A DNA stretch of 64,000 nucleotides from Paraburkholderia agricolaris (GTDB lineage: Bacteria > Pseudomonadota > Gammaproteobacteria > Burkholderiales > Burkholderiaceae): contig NZ_QPER01000001.1 in the NCBI RefSeq assembly GCF_009455635.1, positions 1,240,001-1,304,000 on the forward strand, written 5' to 3'. The translations under genes and the position numbers were made by a program. Shown here one piece after another: positions 24,923 through 33,971 of the stretch (positions within the stretch are counted from its first letter, which is position 1; each line of letters begins with the position of its first letter). The notes under the pieces were generated by a model that did no database searches, was not told where the DNA came from, and saw only the letters and a program-made list of their open reading frames with translations.

Positions 24923-25728
24923 GGCCGCCCCAGCAAGACGCCCAGGCGCGGCAGCAGCGTCGCGATACCGTTGAACTGGCGGCCGAGGTAGTCGAACATC
25001 GTGACCACGTAGACAGTCAGCACGAACAGCGCGAGTGCGCTCTTGAGCGGCATCGCGAGGAAGAAGACCTGCAATTGCGGCGCGAAGTGCGAGACGAGCG
25101 CGAGCCCGAGTTCAACCAGCAACATGGCCAGCACCACCGGTGCGCTCAGCATCAGCATCGTCTCCAGCATGCCGTTCAGACTTGACAGCCAGAACGAGGC
25201 ATTCGCGCGCGACAGCATCGGCCAGAACGAGAGCGGCGGCCACAGCGTGTACGAGTCGTAGAGAATCCGCAGCAGCCGCGAAAAGCCACCGCTCGTCAGC
25301 ACGAACACGACGAATGCCACACTGAAAAGCTGGCCGAGCGTGGACGTGTCGTGACCGGCAATCGGATTGAGCGTTGCCGAAATACTTTCGCCGCGCTGGT
25401 TGTCGATCAGGAAGCCGACCAGTTCCACTGCCCAGAAAGGCAGCGCGAGCATGAACCCGAGCATCAGACCGACCACGCATTCCTTCAGCGCGATCGCGAG
25501 CATCGCCCCGGTCGAGATATCCGTGCCGAGGTGTGGCGCGATCGCGGGCGCGGCGACCAGCGCGAATCCCGCGCTGATCGACACGCTCAGCAGCCCGGGG
25601 AACACCGAGCGCGTGATGATAGGAACGAGCGCGAACGCGGCAACGAGACGCGGCAGTGCCGTGAGCCAGCCGAGCGCCAGGGATTTGGCCGAGAGCCCCA
25701 TCACGAGGGGCAGGTCGAGCTCGCTCAT
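24919..25728 (-). CDS. sctT: T3SS export-gate membrane protein SctT
   Basis: 269 aa from the ATG at 25728, which overlaps the sctS stop; the longer open frame to 26016 is a shadow over sctS. Multiple membrane helices typical of the FliR/SpaR/YscT family are visible (TRSVFPGLLSVSISAGFALV, ALKECVVGLMLGFMLALPFW, ELVGFLIDNQRG, ALFVLTVYVVTMFDYLG). With SctR and SctS it forms the helical export gate. Order R-S-T-U is standard and all four junctions overlap. Confidence 0.95.
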   Translation of the reverse strand: MSELDLPLVMGLSAKSLALGWLTALPRLVAAFALVPIITRSVFPGLLSVSISAGFALVAAPAIAPHLGTDISTGAMLAIALKECVVGLMLGFMLALPFWAVELVGFLIDNQRGESISATLNPIAGHDTSTLGQLFSVAFVVFVLTSGGFSRLLRILYDSYTLWPPLSFWPMLSRANASFWLSSLNGMLETMLMLSAPVVLAMLLVELGLALVSHFAPQLQVFFLAMPLKSALALFVLTVYVVTMFDYLGRQFNGIATLLPRLGVLLGRP

Positions 25729-26000
25729 CCCCGCGCCCCGATTTTCGGCAGCAGATCGAAAATGCTGACGGCGTACAGATAGAGTTCGCTGCCCATCCAG
25801 CGTGCGGTCAGGAACAGCGTGACACCCGCGACGACGAGCTTGATCGCGGTCGGCAGCGTCTGCTCCTGGATCTGCGTGAGCGCCTGGAGCACCGCGAGCA
25901 GCACGCCGACTGTCGAGGCGGCGATGATCACCGGCAGCGAAAGCAGCAAGGACAGGTACAGCATCTGCGCGAGGTACGCGGTGAGATCGACGGATGTCAT
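25725..26000 (-). CDS. sctS: T3SS export-gate membrane protein SctS
   Basis: 91 aa, two membrane helices (YLSLLLSLPVIIAASTVGVL and AIKLVVAGVTLFLTARWMGS) separated by the conserved QALTQIQEQTLPTA loop of the FliQ/YscS family. It assembles with SctR and SctT into the export gate. ATG overlaps the end of sctR and its stop overlaps sctT. Confidence 0.95.
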   Translation of the reverse strand: MTSVDLTAYLAQMLYLSLLLSLPVIIAASTVGVLLAVLQALTQIQEQTLPTAIKLVVAGVTLFLTARWMGSELYLYAVSIFDLLPKIGARG

Positions 26001-26647
26001 ACGTATGAGAGCACAAGGCCGTGAATCAGGCGCGTCCAGCCGTCGAGCATGACGAACAGAAAGAGCTTGATCGGCAGCGCGATCATCACTGGCGATACCA
26101 TCATCATGCCCATCGCAAGCAGGATGTTCGACACCACCAGGTCGATGACAAGAAAGGGTAGATAGAGCAGAAAGCCGATCTGGAACGAGCGGGTCAGCTC
26201 GCTCACCATGAATGCCGGCATCAATACGAGGAAGTTGTCCTCTTTCAGATCAGCGGGTGTATCGGGACCCCACAGCCGGCGCGCCGTGGCGACGAAGAAC
26301 GTGCGTTGCGCAGGCTCCGAGTTGCGCATCATGAAGCCGCGCAGCGGATCGGATGCCGCCTGAACCTGCTTGAAGAAGGTGTCGACGCTGCGGGTCTGCT
26401 CGGGCGTGGCCGCCACCTGATCGTAGATGCGCTGCGCGACCGGCATCATCACGTAGGCGCTCAGGATCAGCGACAGCGCGTACAGCGCGATGTTCGGCGG
26501 AATCTGCTGCACGCCGAGGGCATTGCGCAGCATCAGGAGAACCGTCGAAATCTTCAGAAACGACGTGCAGACGATCACGAGCGTTGGCACGAGCGACAGT
26601 AGCGCCAGGGTGATCGACAGGCCAAGCGGATCGATGGGAATGTTCAC
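25997..26647 (-). CDS. sctR: T3SS export-gate membrane protein SctR
   Basis: 216 aa of the FliP/YscR family. Conserved elements include VIVCTSFLKISTVLLMLRNA, LGVQQIPPNIALYALSLIL, LVLMPAFMVSELTRSFQIGF and MMMVSPVMIALPIKLFLFVM. Four membrane helices are evident. Five SctR with four SctS and one SctT form the export gate core. The start overlaps the sctQ stop. Confidence 0.96.
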   Translation of the reverse strand: MNIPIDPLGLSITLALLSLVPTLVIVCTSFLKISTVLLMLRNALGVQQIPPNIALYALSLILSAYVMMPVAQRIYDQVAATPEQTRSVDTFFKQVQAASDPLRGFMMRNSEPAQRTFFVATARRLWGPDTPADLKEDNFLVLMPAFMVSELTRSFQIGFLLYLPFLVIDLVVSNILLAMGMMMVSPVMIALPIKLFLFVMLDGWTRLIHGLVLSYV

Positions 26648-27840
26648 CGTTCTTCTCCCGGCCAGCGCAGATCGGTCACGGCCACGCCGAGCAGTCCGTC
26701 GATTTCAACCAGCTCGCCGTGGCCGACCAGCAGGCCGTTGGTGCGGATCGCCACGGCGCGTCCAGGCGCGCGCCCGAGTTCCAGCACGCTGCCGGGCGCG
26801 AGCGCGCGCAGTTGCGCGAGCGTCATGTCACAGTGGCCGAGGTCGAAATGCAGCATGACGGGCACCTGTTCGAGTGCTTCGGCGACGGGTTCGCGCATAT
26901 CGGCAACGGCTGGCGCGAGCGCCTGAGGTGCGCCGTGCGCGGAAATGGCGTCGCTGTCGGCAATAACGGTGGCCGGATTGCCGTGGCTATCGGTCGTGCC
27001 ATCGCTGACGCTGGTGTGCGCATGCTCCGGCATGTCGGCGGGGAAATCATCGGTAGACGGGTTCATGATTGAATAAAGTCCGCGGGTCACAATCAGGGTT
27101 GATTTTTCGAAGCGCGCGCACCATGCGAGCGTCGGGCTCGCCCGCACCTGCAATTCGCCACTACGCCAGTGCTGGTCCTGCACCACGAGTACGTCGTGCC
27201 GGCGCAGCGAGCGCAACGTGCCGCTTGCCACCCGGCAGCAGCCGACGCCCAGGCGCTGCTGCAGCGGCAGCGCGTTGGCGAACGCAATGGTGGTCTTGAC
27301 GGGCCGGCGGCCGAGCAGGCTCGCCAGCAGGAAGTGTCCGGTGGCGTTGCAATGCAGTTCGCCGGCCGCCTCGGTGGGATGCGTGCTGGCCGCGTGCTGG
27401 ATACGCCAGCGGTAGCGAAACGGCAGGCTCGCTTGCGACAGTTCCAGGAACTGGGGCGCGCCACGTACGCTCAGTCCGTGGCGCTCGAGCAGTTCGTGCA
27501 GCCAGTATTCGAATGCGACGGCCCGCAAGGTGTGCGGCGCTTGCGTGGCCGCCGATGCGCCAAACTGACCGAGCACGATCGCGTCGACGATGCCCGGATC
27601 GCCGAACAGATCGAACCGTCCGCCGGACCACGCCATCGACAACAATGGCGGCGCCCGCGATGGCTCGCGCGCGCTGCCGTGTGGCAAGGGGCTGAGCGAC
27701 GCGACGTGGTTGTCCTCGCCTGGCAACGCGATGTGGCGGCCGTGTTGCGCAATCGCGGTCTGCGCGATGGCTTCGTCTCGGCGCAGACGGGGCGGTGCAT
27801 AGCGGTGAGGATGCGGGGGGCGGGGCAGGTCGTTATTCAT
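26644..27840 (-). CDS. sctQ: T3SS cytoplasmic C-ring (sorting platform) protein SctQ
   Basis: 398 aa. The C-terminal SpoA/FliN domain is clear (VMLHFDLGHCDMTLAQLRAL, GSVLELGRAPGRAVAIRTNG, LVGHGELVEIDGLLGVAVTD). The N-terminal two thirds are divergent, as usual for SctQ. Between them is an acidic, low-complexity linker (PADMPEHAHTSVSDGTTDSH). In several systems the SpoA part is also made separately from an internal start; one possible internal ATG lies near the linker but this was not verified. It overlaps sctP upstream and sctR downstream. Confidence 0.9.
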   Translation of the reverse strand: MNNDLPRPPHPHRYAPPRLRRDEAIAQTAIAQHGRHIALPGEDNHVASLSPLPHGSAREPSRAPPLLSMAWSGGRFDLFGDPGIVDAIVLGQFGASAATQAPHTLRAVAFEYWLHELLERHGLSVRGAPQFLELSQASLPFRYRWRIQHAASTHPTEAAGELHCNATGHFLLASLLGRRPVKTTIAFANALPLQQRLGVGCCRVASGTLRSLRRHDVLVVQDQHWRSGELQVRASPTLAWCARFEKSTLIVTRGLYSIMNPSTDDFPADMPEHAHTSVSDGTTDSHGNPATVIADSDAISAHGAPQALAPAVADMREPVAEALEQVPVMLHFDLGHCDMTLAQLRALAPGSVLELGRAPGRAVAIRTNGLLVGHGELVEIDGLLGVAVTDLRWPGEER

Positions 27841-28507
27841 GAGTGGGTTGCGCCACGGCTTCGACGCTTCGTTCCAGATTGCCGGACAGGGCGATCACGA
27901 CGCTCACGGAGCGCCCGATGCGCTGCGCTAGCGTTGAGGCGATCGTGTAGCGCGCACCGGCCAGCCGCTCGAACGTTTCGTGCGTGGTGCACGCGATCCT
28001 CGCGTGCAGCGCGGCCGGTTCGTCGACGACAGTCACAACGATGCCGCCGAGCTCGGGTTCGTTCAGTTCGGCGTGAACGGCTCGCCGGTCGTCGGCAAGG
28101 CCGGCCCACAGGCGCGTCGCGCATGCACACACAACGCGGACGTCCTCGTGCGTGAAACGGGTGGCCGTGCGGGCGGATTCGGACGTCGATGCCGGTGTCG
28201 GCATCGACCTTGGCGTGACGTCGGCTTGTCGCTCAGTCTGCTGCTGGTGCGCGACTCGCTGCGGCGTACCGGATTCGGCTTGCGCATCGACAGAGCCGTA
28301 GATTGGCGGCTGCCGCTTCACAGCGGGCGAGAACGCGTCGTCATTCGACTCGTCCTCGGCCCGCAGCGCGCGCCGGAAGCGGTCTTCATCGCTGGCCGAC
28401 GCGCCGGTCCGTGTGATCGCGATGAGCGCCGGCTGTCGAGGGCGGTCATCGCCGCGGTCGTTGCGCCGGGCGGTGTCGGCGCCGTGAGGTCCCCGTACTG
28501 GTTTCAT
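27833..28507 (-). CDS. sctP: T3SS needle-length/substrate-switch protein SctP
   Basis: 224 aa from the ATG at 28507 (ATGA overlap with sctO); the open frame extends further upstream over sctO but in a shadow frame. The N-terminal 100 residues are polar and Arg/Asp/Gln-rich, expected to be unfolded. The C-terminal 90 residues form an alpha/beta substrate-switch-like domain (GIVVTVVDEPAALHARIACT, HETFERLAGARYTIASTLAQ, SVSVVIALSGNLER). The family is poorly conserved, so the call relies on the position between sctO and sctQ, the domain layout and overlapping junctions. Its short length for a ruler suggests a short needle. Confidence 0.78.
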   Translation of the reverse strand: MKPVRGPHGADTARRNDRGDDRPRQPALIAITRTGASASDEDRFRRALRAEDESNDDAFSPAVKRQPPIYGSVDAQAESGTPQRVAHQQQTERQADVTPRSMPTPASTSESARTATRFTHEDVRVVCACATRLWAGLADDRRAVHAELNEPELGGIVVTVVDEPAALHARIACTTHETFERLAGARYTIASTLAQRIGRSVSVVIALSGNLERSVEAVAQPTHE

Positions 28508-29055
28508 CGTGTGTGTATTCCGTCTGCGTCCGGCGCCGTGTCCTGCTCCACGTCCAACGTGTTGCGGCGGTGAATCTCCAGGCTGTTTTCGTCCATGTCT
28601 TCGTTGTCCCGCTGCTGCTGGATTTGCCGCTCCTCGTCGCCCAGCCGGGTAGCGAGCGTCTCCATTTTCATCACCCGGCGTTCCGCGCGCAGTCGCTGCC
28701 GGCGTTTTTCGTCCTCGTCGCGGTGCGCATCGCTCAGCACGCTCTCGCTCGACTTTTCCGCTTCGCGTGCAACGATCACCTGCTGGCGGCTCAAGCTGAT
28801 GCGGTTGTTGCATGCGTTTAACTGTCCGACCGATACGGTCCCCGCCGCCAGCAGCGCGTGGTCCTCGCGTGCCAGCGTGTCCTGGGCCAGTTGCTGGTTT
28901 TCGCTCACGCGTCGGCGTGCTGTTGCGACGTCAGCGACGGCGTTGCGCGTCTGTTCTTGCGCTTTCGCCAGCTCGTGCTCGGCGCTGCGCTCGTGGAGCT
29001 GGGCAGTGCGAACAAGGCTGTCTGCCGTGCGGGAGGAATTGATGGAGTGAGTCAT
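28504..29055 (-). CDS. sctO: T3SS stalk protein SctO
   Basis: 183 aa from the ATG at 29055, 13 bases after the sctN stop. Almost the whole sequence is charged, Ala/Glu/Gln/Arg-rich coiled coil (AEHELAKAQEQTRNAVADVA, DEDEKRRQRLRAERRVMKME), as in the FliJ/YscO/InvI family that links the ATPase hexamer to the SctV export ring and cycles chaperones. Length and position after the ATPase gene are as expected. Sequence conservation in this family is low. Confidence 0.82.
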   Translation of the reverse strand: MTHSINSSRTADSLVRTAQLHERSAEHELAKAQEQTRNAVADVATARRRVSENQQLAQDTLAREDHALLAAGTVSVGQLNACNNRISLSRQQVIVAREAEKSSESVLSDAHRDEDEKRRQRLRAERRVMKMETLATRLGDEERQIQQQRDNEDMDENSLEIHRRNTLDVEQDTAPDADGIHTR

Positions 29056-29068
29056 GATCAGGTGTGGG

Positions 29069-30412
29069 TCAACGGCCTGGCGAGGAACTGTCGGCGAGTC
29101 GGGCGAGCTGTGCGACCGTGCTGTCGAGGCCGGCATGCTCGTCCGTTTCCTGGCGCAGGAACGCGCGGATCGCGTCGATCTTCTGTACGGCCTCGTCGGC
29201 GAGCGGATCACTGCCGGTGCGGTACTCGCCGATCTTCACGAGCAGTTCCACCTCGTTGTATTTCGCGAGCAGCTCGCGCACGCGGCGCGCATGCGTCTGG
29301 TGCGCGGGTGTCGCCACGGACGTCATCACGCGGCTCACCGACGCGAGCACGTCGATCGCCGGATAATGACCTGCATTGGCGAGCTGGCGCGACAGCACAA
29401 TGTGGCCGTCGAGAATGGAGCGGGTCTCGTCGGCGACGGGCTCGGTCATGTCGTCGCCTTCGACGAGCACGGTGTACAGCGCCGTGATCGACCCGCGCTC
29501 GACGTTGCCCGGGCGCTCCATCAGCCGGGGCAGCGTGGCGAACACCGAGGGCGGATAGCCGCGGCGGGTCGGCGGCTCGCCGGACGCAAGACCGATTTCG
29601 CGCAGGGCGCGGGCGAAACGCGTGACCGAATCCATCAGCAGCAGCACCTTCTTGCCCTGATCGCGGAAGTATTCGGCAATCGCAGTAGCCGCGTAGGCCG
29701 CTTTCACGCGCTCCATTGACGATTTATCCGACGTCGCGCACACCACGACCGCGCGCGCGAGGCCGTCCTCACCGAGTTCGTGCTCGATGAACTCGCGTAC
29801 CTCGCGCCCGCGTTCGCCGATCATCGCGATCACGGTCACGTCGACATCGGCACCCTTGGCCAGCATGGCGAGCAAGGTCGACTTGCCGCCACCGGCGGCG
29901 GCAAAAATGCCGATGCGCTGGCCTTCGCCGCACGTGAGCAGGCCGTCGAGCACGCGCACTCCAAGCGGCAACGGCGTTTCGATCGGGCGCCGCCGCAGTG
30001 GATGGGGCGCCTCTGCATAGACCGGATAGTGGGCGTCGGCGCGCAAGGGGCCGCGTGCGTCGTAGTCGAGCGGTTGACCGAGCCCGTCCAGGACTCGACC
30101 GAGCAGCGCATTGCCCACGGGAATCATGTGGGTGCGGCCGGTCGGAATCACTTCGGTAAACGATGAAATGCCATGCGTGCTGCCAAGTGGTGTCAGCAAA
30201 GCGGCTTCGCGCGTGATGCCGACCACCTCCGCCTGCGTTTCGACGGGATCGCCTGGATTGCGCAGCCGGCAGATTTCGCCGATGCGCACGGACGGCGCGG
30301 TTGCGCGGATCAGCGTACCGACGACTTGCAGCACGCGCCCTTTGAACTGAATGAGCGGCGCATCCTGGATGGCGAGCGCCATCAGATCGGCGATGTGGCT
30401 GAACTGGTTCAT
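29069..30412 (-). CDS. sctN: T3SS ATPase SctN
   Basis: 447 aa from the ATG at 30412, overlapping the sctL stop. Walker A is [14 protein letters not shown] (about residue 172), followed by [20 protein letters not shown], Walker [21 protein letters not shown], the [19 protein letters not shown] and arginine-finger region [20 protein letters not shown]. It is a homohexameric ATPase that unfolds substrates and strips chaperones at the cytoplasmic face. All catalytic motifs are intact. It belongs with sctL (negative regulator/stator) and sctO (stalk) in adjoining genes. Confidence 0.97.
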   Translation of the reverse strand: MNQFSHIADLMALAIQDAPLIQFKGRVLQVVGTLIRATAPSVRIGEICRLRNPGDPVETQAEVVGITREAALLTPLGSTHGISSFTEVIPTGRTHMIPVGNALLGRVLDGLGQPLDYDARGPLRADAHYPVYAEAPHPLRRRPIETPLPLGVRVLDGLLTCGEGQRIGIFAAAGGGKSTLLAMLAKGADVDVTVIAMIGERGREVREFIEHELGEDGLARAVVVCATSDKSSMERVKAAYAATAIAEYFRDQGKKVLLLMDSVTRFARALREIGLASGEPPTRRGYPPSVFATLPRLMERPGNVERGSITALYTVLVEGDDMTEPVADETRSILDGHIVLSRQLANAGHYPAIDVLASVSRVMTSVATPAHQTHARRVRELLAKYNEVELLVKIGEYRTGSDPLADEAVQKIDAIRAFLRQETDEHAGLDSTVAQLARLADSSSPGR

Positions 30413-31110
30413 TGCAGGCCGGCCGCGAATGGGCCGTCGGCGTCCCGCTGCGGCGTCGTATCCGGAACCGGAACCGGACGACCAGGGCCGAACACTTTTT
30501 TCAGCGCGCCGCGCAGCGCGCCGATCTGGCTTTCGAGCGACGTTTCGACAAAGCCGAGTTCCGACTCGAGAATACCGCTGCCGGGCGCGACTTGAGTGTC
30601 CGGCTGCACCTGCAAGGCGCGGATGCCCGGATAGGCCGCGAGAATAGCACCCAGTTGCGGCTGCACGAGATCGGCTTCGGTGGGGCACAGGCGCAGCGTC
30701 AGTTGCGGTTGATTGCGCGCCGCGCTGAGAATGCTGCGCACCACGCTCGTCACCCGCTCCTGGTCCGGGACTTCGCATACGATGCGGCGTACCGCTGCGA
30801 GCACGAGCTCGATCATGCGCGACTCGACAAGCTCCAGGTAGTTGAGCGAGCTGGCTACCTGTTCGACCATATGCAGCGCGTGTTCGCTTCGCGCGGCGTC
30901 GCGGCCTTCCCGGTAGCCTTCGCTGCGCGCCTCCTCATAGGCGAGCTGGGCGGCAACGGCAATGCGACGCGCTTCGGCGTGCGCGTCGTCGACAATCTGC
31001 GTGGCGCGCGAGAGCAGCCAGACCTGTTCGCGCGGAATCACGCTTTGGCCGGGCGTGAGACGGATGCCCGCCTCGGCCTGGCCACCCGATAGACGCTTCA
31101 TGAAATCCAT
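30409..31110 (-). CDS. sctL: T3SS ATPase stator SctL
   Basis: 233 aa from the ATG at 31110. The FliH/YscL pattern is seen: N-terminal [20 protein letters not shown], a helical Ala/Glu/Arg segment ([20 protein letters not shown]) and a C-terminal domain ([60 protein letters not shown]). SctL dimers connect the ATPase to SctQ. The start overlaps the 3' end of sctK by 13 bases. Confidence 0.92.
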   Translation of the reverse strand: MDFMKRLSGGQAEAGIRLTPGQSVIPREQVWLLSRATQIVDDAHAEARRIAVAAQLAYEEARSEGYREGRDAARSEHALHMVEQVASSLNYLELVESRMIELVLAAVRRIVCEVPDQERVTSVVRSILSAARNQPQLTLRLCPTEADLVQPQLGAILAAYPGIRALQVQPDTQVAPGSGILESELGFVETSLESQIGALRGALKKVFGPGRPVPVPDTTPQRDADGPFAAGLQ

Positions 31111-31757
31111 GCCGGCTCCAGTTGGGTGGCAACCGATACGCATAGACGCAGCGCATGGTGCGGGTCGAGGGCGGCGTCGGCACGGACCGGCACCGGATGG
31201 CGCAACTGCCAGCGCCATGCGAGGCGCGCCGGCACACTCGCCTGTGCGCGCCACAGACAGGCGAAGCCGAGTGGCAGCGTCGCGCGCGCGAGCCGGCGCG
31301 GCTGCCACGCGGGCGCGTCGCGCAGCGTGAAGATGTCTTCCTGTTCGAGGCGTTGCGCGAAGCGCACGACGTCGAGCAGATCGCGCGTCGCAAACGGCGC
31401 GAGTGCGTCGCGGCTCACGAGCTGACGCAGCGCGCGCGAGAGGCGGGCGGCGCCGACATGCGCGGCGAGCCGACGCTGCTCGCTCGGTGCGAGCAGCGCG
31501 AGCCACAGCGCGTCGCCGCATACGTCAATGTCTGGAGCAAGCTGTTCGAGTTCGGCGTGGTGTTCGAGCAGACGGCGCGACCACGGGCGCGCATCACGCC
31601 GATGGCTGGTCTCCACGAACGCGGCCGGCACGCCGAGTGCGCCGGCGATGCGCGACGGCAGCGCATCCTGCGCGGGGTTGAGGGCGAAGTTCACGACGTA
31701 CGGCACGCGCGCGCGTTGCGTCGTAAAGAGTTGATGCCAGGCGGACGAAGTGAACAT
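31098..31757 (-). CDS. sctK: T3SS sorting-platform protein SctK
   Basis: 219 aa from the ATG at 31757. The sequence is Arg/Ala/Leu-rich and helical (LDVVRFAQRLEQEDIFTLRD, ARATLPLGFACLWRAQASVP) with no membrane segment, as in YscK/BscK-type proteins. SctK links SctQ to the inner-membrane ring protein SctD. The family is very divergent, so the call rests on position between sctJ and sctL and length of about 210 aa. The longer open frame upstream lies over sctJ and is not used. Confidence 0.75.
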   Translation of the reverse strand: MFTSSAWHQLFTTQRARVPYVVNFALNPAQDALPSRIAGALGVPAAFVETSHRRDARPWSRRLLEHHAELEQLAPDIDVCGDALWLALLAPSEQRRLAAHVGAARLSRALRQLVSRDALAPFATRDLLDVVRFAQRLEQEDIFTLRDAPAWQPRRLARATLPLGFACLWRAQASVPARLAWRWQLRHPVPVRADAALDPHHALRLCVSVATQLEPAWIS

Positions 31758-31768
31758 AGCGTCGCCGC

Positions 31769-32608
31769 TCAAGTCACGGTTTCGGCGCGCGGCTCGACGC
31801 GCGCCACGACGCGCCCGCGCCACGCTAGCGCGCCGCCACCGACCAGGCCAGTCAGCGCGACGAGCGCGGCGGCGATCAGGGTACCGACGAGCGGCGCGTA
31901 CGAGTCCGCCGCGACCCGCAGACCAAGCAATTCGCGCCAGCGCGTCGACGCTTGCGGATGCGCCTGCGCGAAGGCCGGCGGAGCCAACCCCGGCACGAAC
32001 ACGAACGAGATCTTGTCGGGCGAGAGGGCGGGAATGCTGTCGGCGATAAGCCTGCGCATCTGCGGCTGCAAAGTGTCGAGCGGCGAATCGGGCCGGTACT
32101 TGATGAACACCGCGGCGGATGACGGCTGGGGTGCGCCATCGAGCGCATTCTGCTCGGGCAGCACGATGTGGACGCGGGCGCTCAGTACGCCGTCGATCTG
32201 GCTGAGCGTATAGGAGAGTTCCTCGGACATCGCGTAGACATAGCGGGCCCGTTCCTCGACCGGCGACGAGATCAACCCGTCCTTGCGGAACATCTGGCCA
32301 AACGTGATGTGCGGATCGTGCGGCAGTCCCTGGCTTTGCAGAAGTGTGATGGCTTGCGCGACCCGATCCCGGTCCACCAGCACCGACACGCCACTCTTGA
32401 CGGTCTGTTTGTCCGCACCGATGCCGGCGTTCAGCAGGACGGCGAGCATCTCGTTCGCCTCGTTTTCGGGTAGCGCGGCAAATAGCTCGGTACGGCTGCT
32501 GCAGGCCGCTAGCGTGGCGCACAGCAGCACGATGCCGAGCAGGCGCAGTACGCGGTTCGGCTGGACCTGGCGGGAGAGGCGCGAGCAAGCGCCGAGATGA
32601 GTCGTCAT
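31769..32608 (-). CDS. sctJ: T3SS inner-membrane ring lipoprotein SctJ
   Basis: 279 aa from the ATG at 32608 (overlaps the sctI stop). A lipoprotein signal ends at LLCATLAAC with Cys36 as the acylated residue. The YscJ/PrgK domain follows (LFAALPENEANEMLAVLLNA, GVSVLVDRDRVAQAITLLQS, EELSYTLSQIDGVLSARVHI, SSAAVFIKYRPDSPLDTLQP), then a C-terminal membrane helix at about 245-265 and a short basic tail. It forms the inner-membrane ring with SctD. Features and length are fully typical. Confidence 0.96.
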   Translation of the reverse strand: MTTHLGACSRLSRQVQPNRVLRLLGIVLLCATLAACSSRTELFAALPENEANEMLAVLLNAGIGADKQTVKSGVSVLVDRDRVAQAITLLQSQGLPHDPHITFGQMFRKDGLISSPVEERARYVYAMSEELSYTLSQIDGVLSARVHIVLPEQNALDGAPQPSSAAVFIKYRPDSPLDTLQPQMRRLIADSIPALSPDKISFVFVPGLAPPAFAQAHPQASTRWRELLGLRVAADSYAPLVGTLIAAALVALTGLVGGGALAWRGRVVARVEPRAETVT

Positions 32609-33048
32609 TGCATTCTCAACAGTTGATCGACGTCCTGCGAAGCCTTCGCAACCGACTTCGTCAGCAGTTCCGTCTGGTAGGACCACGAGACCAGCGACAC
32701 CTGCGCGCGCATCACCTCCTGAAGCGTGCCGATACCGTTCGTGACGGCCGAGCTGACCTGGTGCAGGTCGGTTTCCATTGAACTGGACATGGTCCGCAAG
32801 CCGTTGAGAATACGTGTGCCGATGGGGCCACCGGCAGTGGCGGCGCCTGGCGTGGCGGCGATCGGCGCCGAAACGGCGTTGCCCGGTGCAAACGCGGCAG
32901 CCGTGAGCGCGTTGCGAAAGCGCTCGATGCTCGCGCTGCTCGGCGGCGGGGGCACGGCGACCGGCGCGAGCGTGGTGTCCGGTGAAGCAGGCGGCGCGAT
33001 GGCCTGCTGGGTGAGTGCGACGGCGGCTGGAGGCGTGGGTGCAGGCAT
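32605..33048 (-). CDS. sctI: T3SS inner rod protein SctI
   Basis: 147 aa. The N-terminal half is Pro/Ala-rich and disordered. The C-terminal half has the helical rod pattern (GTRILNGLRTMSSSMETDLH, LQEVMRAQVSLVSWSYQTEL, LTKSVAKASQDVDQLLRMQ) seen in YscI/PrgJ/BscI. It joins the needle to the export gate. Its stop overlaps the sctJ start. Somewhat longer than the usual ~110 aa because of the Pro-rich extension. Confidence 0.88.
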   Translation of the reverse strand: MPAPTPPAAVALTQQAIAPPASPDTTLAPVAVPPPPSSASIERFRNALTAAAFAPGNAVSAPIAATPGAATAGGPIGTRILNGLRTMSSSMETDLHQVSSAVTNGIGTLQEVMRAQVSLVSWSYQTELLTKSVAKASQDVDQLLRMQ

Positions 33049-33081
33049 GACGTCGGCGTCCTGGTGGCGGGCAGTGCGGAG

Positions 33082-33492
33082 CTAGCGTGAGGGGGGGGCG
33101 AGCAGCGCTTGCGCGAGGGGCGCAGCTGCGCGAGCCTTGTTGGCCGAAGCGACGATCTGGCGCAGCAGCGCTTCGCTGCGCCCGCTTTCGCCGGCGAGGC
33201 GCAACGCGAGCGCGAGAAACGATTGAAGCTCGACGTCGTCGGGGAATTTCTGGAGCGCTTCGGCTTGCAGATAGTGCGCGGCTTCCTGTGGGCGTCGCGC
33301 GTTCATCAGAGCGATGGCGTTGCCCACATGTGGAAACGTGCTGTCGGAGCGTAGTAGCGCAAGCGCATTGAAGATGTCGGCTGCGTAGCCCGCGAGCCCC
33401 ACGCCCGAGGCGAGGAAGCCGACGCTTGCGAGTAGATGCACTTCGTCGCTGGAGAGGAGTGCACCGCCGGGCGTGATTGCCTGCTCACTCAT
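33082..33492 (-). CDS. HrpB1/SctG-like TPR chaperone
   Basis: 136 aa, ATG overlapping the preceding chaperone gene. The helical repeats VGFLASGVGLAGYAADIFNA, FPHVGNAIALMNARRPQEAA and FPDDVELQSFLALALRLAGE follow the TPR-like HrpB1/HrpK or YscG pattern of proteins encoded beside inner rod/needle genes. YscG-type proteins chaperone the needle subunit. No needle gene (sctF) is visible in this window, so the client may be SctI or a needle encoded outside it. Family assignment is moderate. Confidence 0.65.
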   Translation of the reverse strand: MSEQAITPGGALLSSDEVHLLASVGFLASGVGLAGYAADIFNALALLRSDSTFPHVGNAIALMNARRPQEAAHYLQAEALQKFPDDVELQSFLALALRLAGESGRSEALLRQIVASANKARAAAPLAQALLAPPSR

Positions 33493-33971
33493 GGTTGACC
33501 TCCCAGCAGCGTTTGCCAGCGCGTCAGTTGCTCGCGCACCTCGGCGCTGGCGGGATCAGCGTCGGCGGCGATGCGCGCAAGCGCGTCATGGATCGTCTCG
33601 AGCGCCTGCGCGGATTGTCCAAGCGCCGCCTGACATTCGGCGATGCGCAGATCGAACGCGGGCGACAGCGCGCCGAGAGCGATCGCGAGCATGTAGTCGC
33701 GCAGCGCGCCGTCGGGGTCTCCGCTCAGCTGACGGGCGCGTGCGAGCCCGTAGCGATACGTAGTGGAGGCCGGCGCGTGCAGCGTGAGGATCGTGAACAT
33801 CTGCTGTGCCTCGGCGAGTTGCCCGAGGCCAAGCCGTGCGTGTGCAAGCACGGAGATGGCCTCGAGCGTGGCGGGTTGCAGCGGCACAGCCGCGGCGCGC
33901 CGCTGCATGTTCGCGAAGCACGCGGCGAGCGTCTGCCCGGCCGCGGCGGCGGAGCGGTCGGGCGTGCTCAT
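33489..33971 (-). CDS. Class II TPR chaperone for translocators (BcrH2-like)
   Basis: 160 aa, overlapping sctB's stop and the next gene's start. Three TPR units are visible (LEAISVLAHARLGLGQLAEA, TTYRYGLARARQLSGDPDGA, FDLRIAECQAALGQSAQALE), characteristic of SycD/LcrH/IpgC chaperones that keep translocators soluble before secretion. The Bordetella bsc operon likewise has a second class II chaperone (bcrH2) after its translocator genes. It most likely binds the SctB and/or SctE protein encoded immediately upstream. Confidence 0.78.
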   Translation of the reverse strand: MSTPDRSAAAAGQTLAACFANMQRRAAAVPLQPATLEAISVLAHARLGLGQLAEAQQMFTILTLHAPASTTYRYGLARARQLSGDPDGALRDYMLAIALGALSPAFDLRIAECQAALGQSAQALETIHDALARIAADADPASAEVREQLTRWQTLLGGQP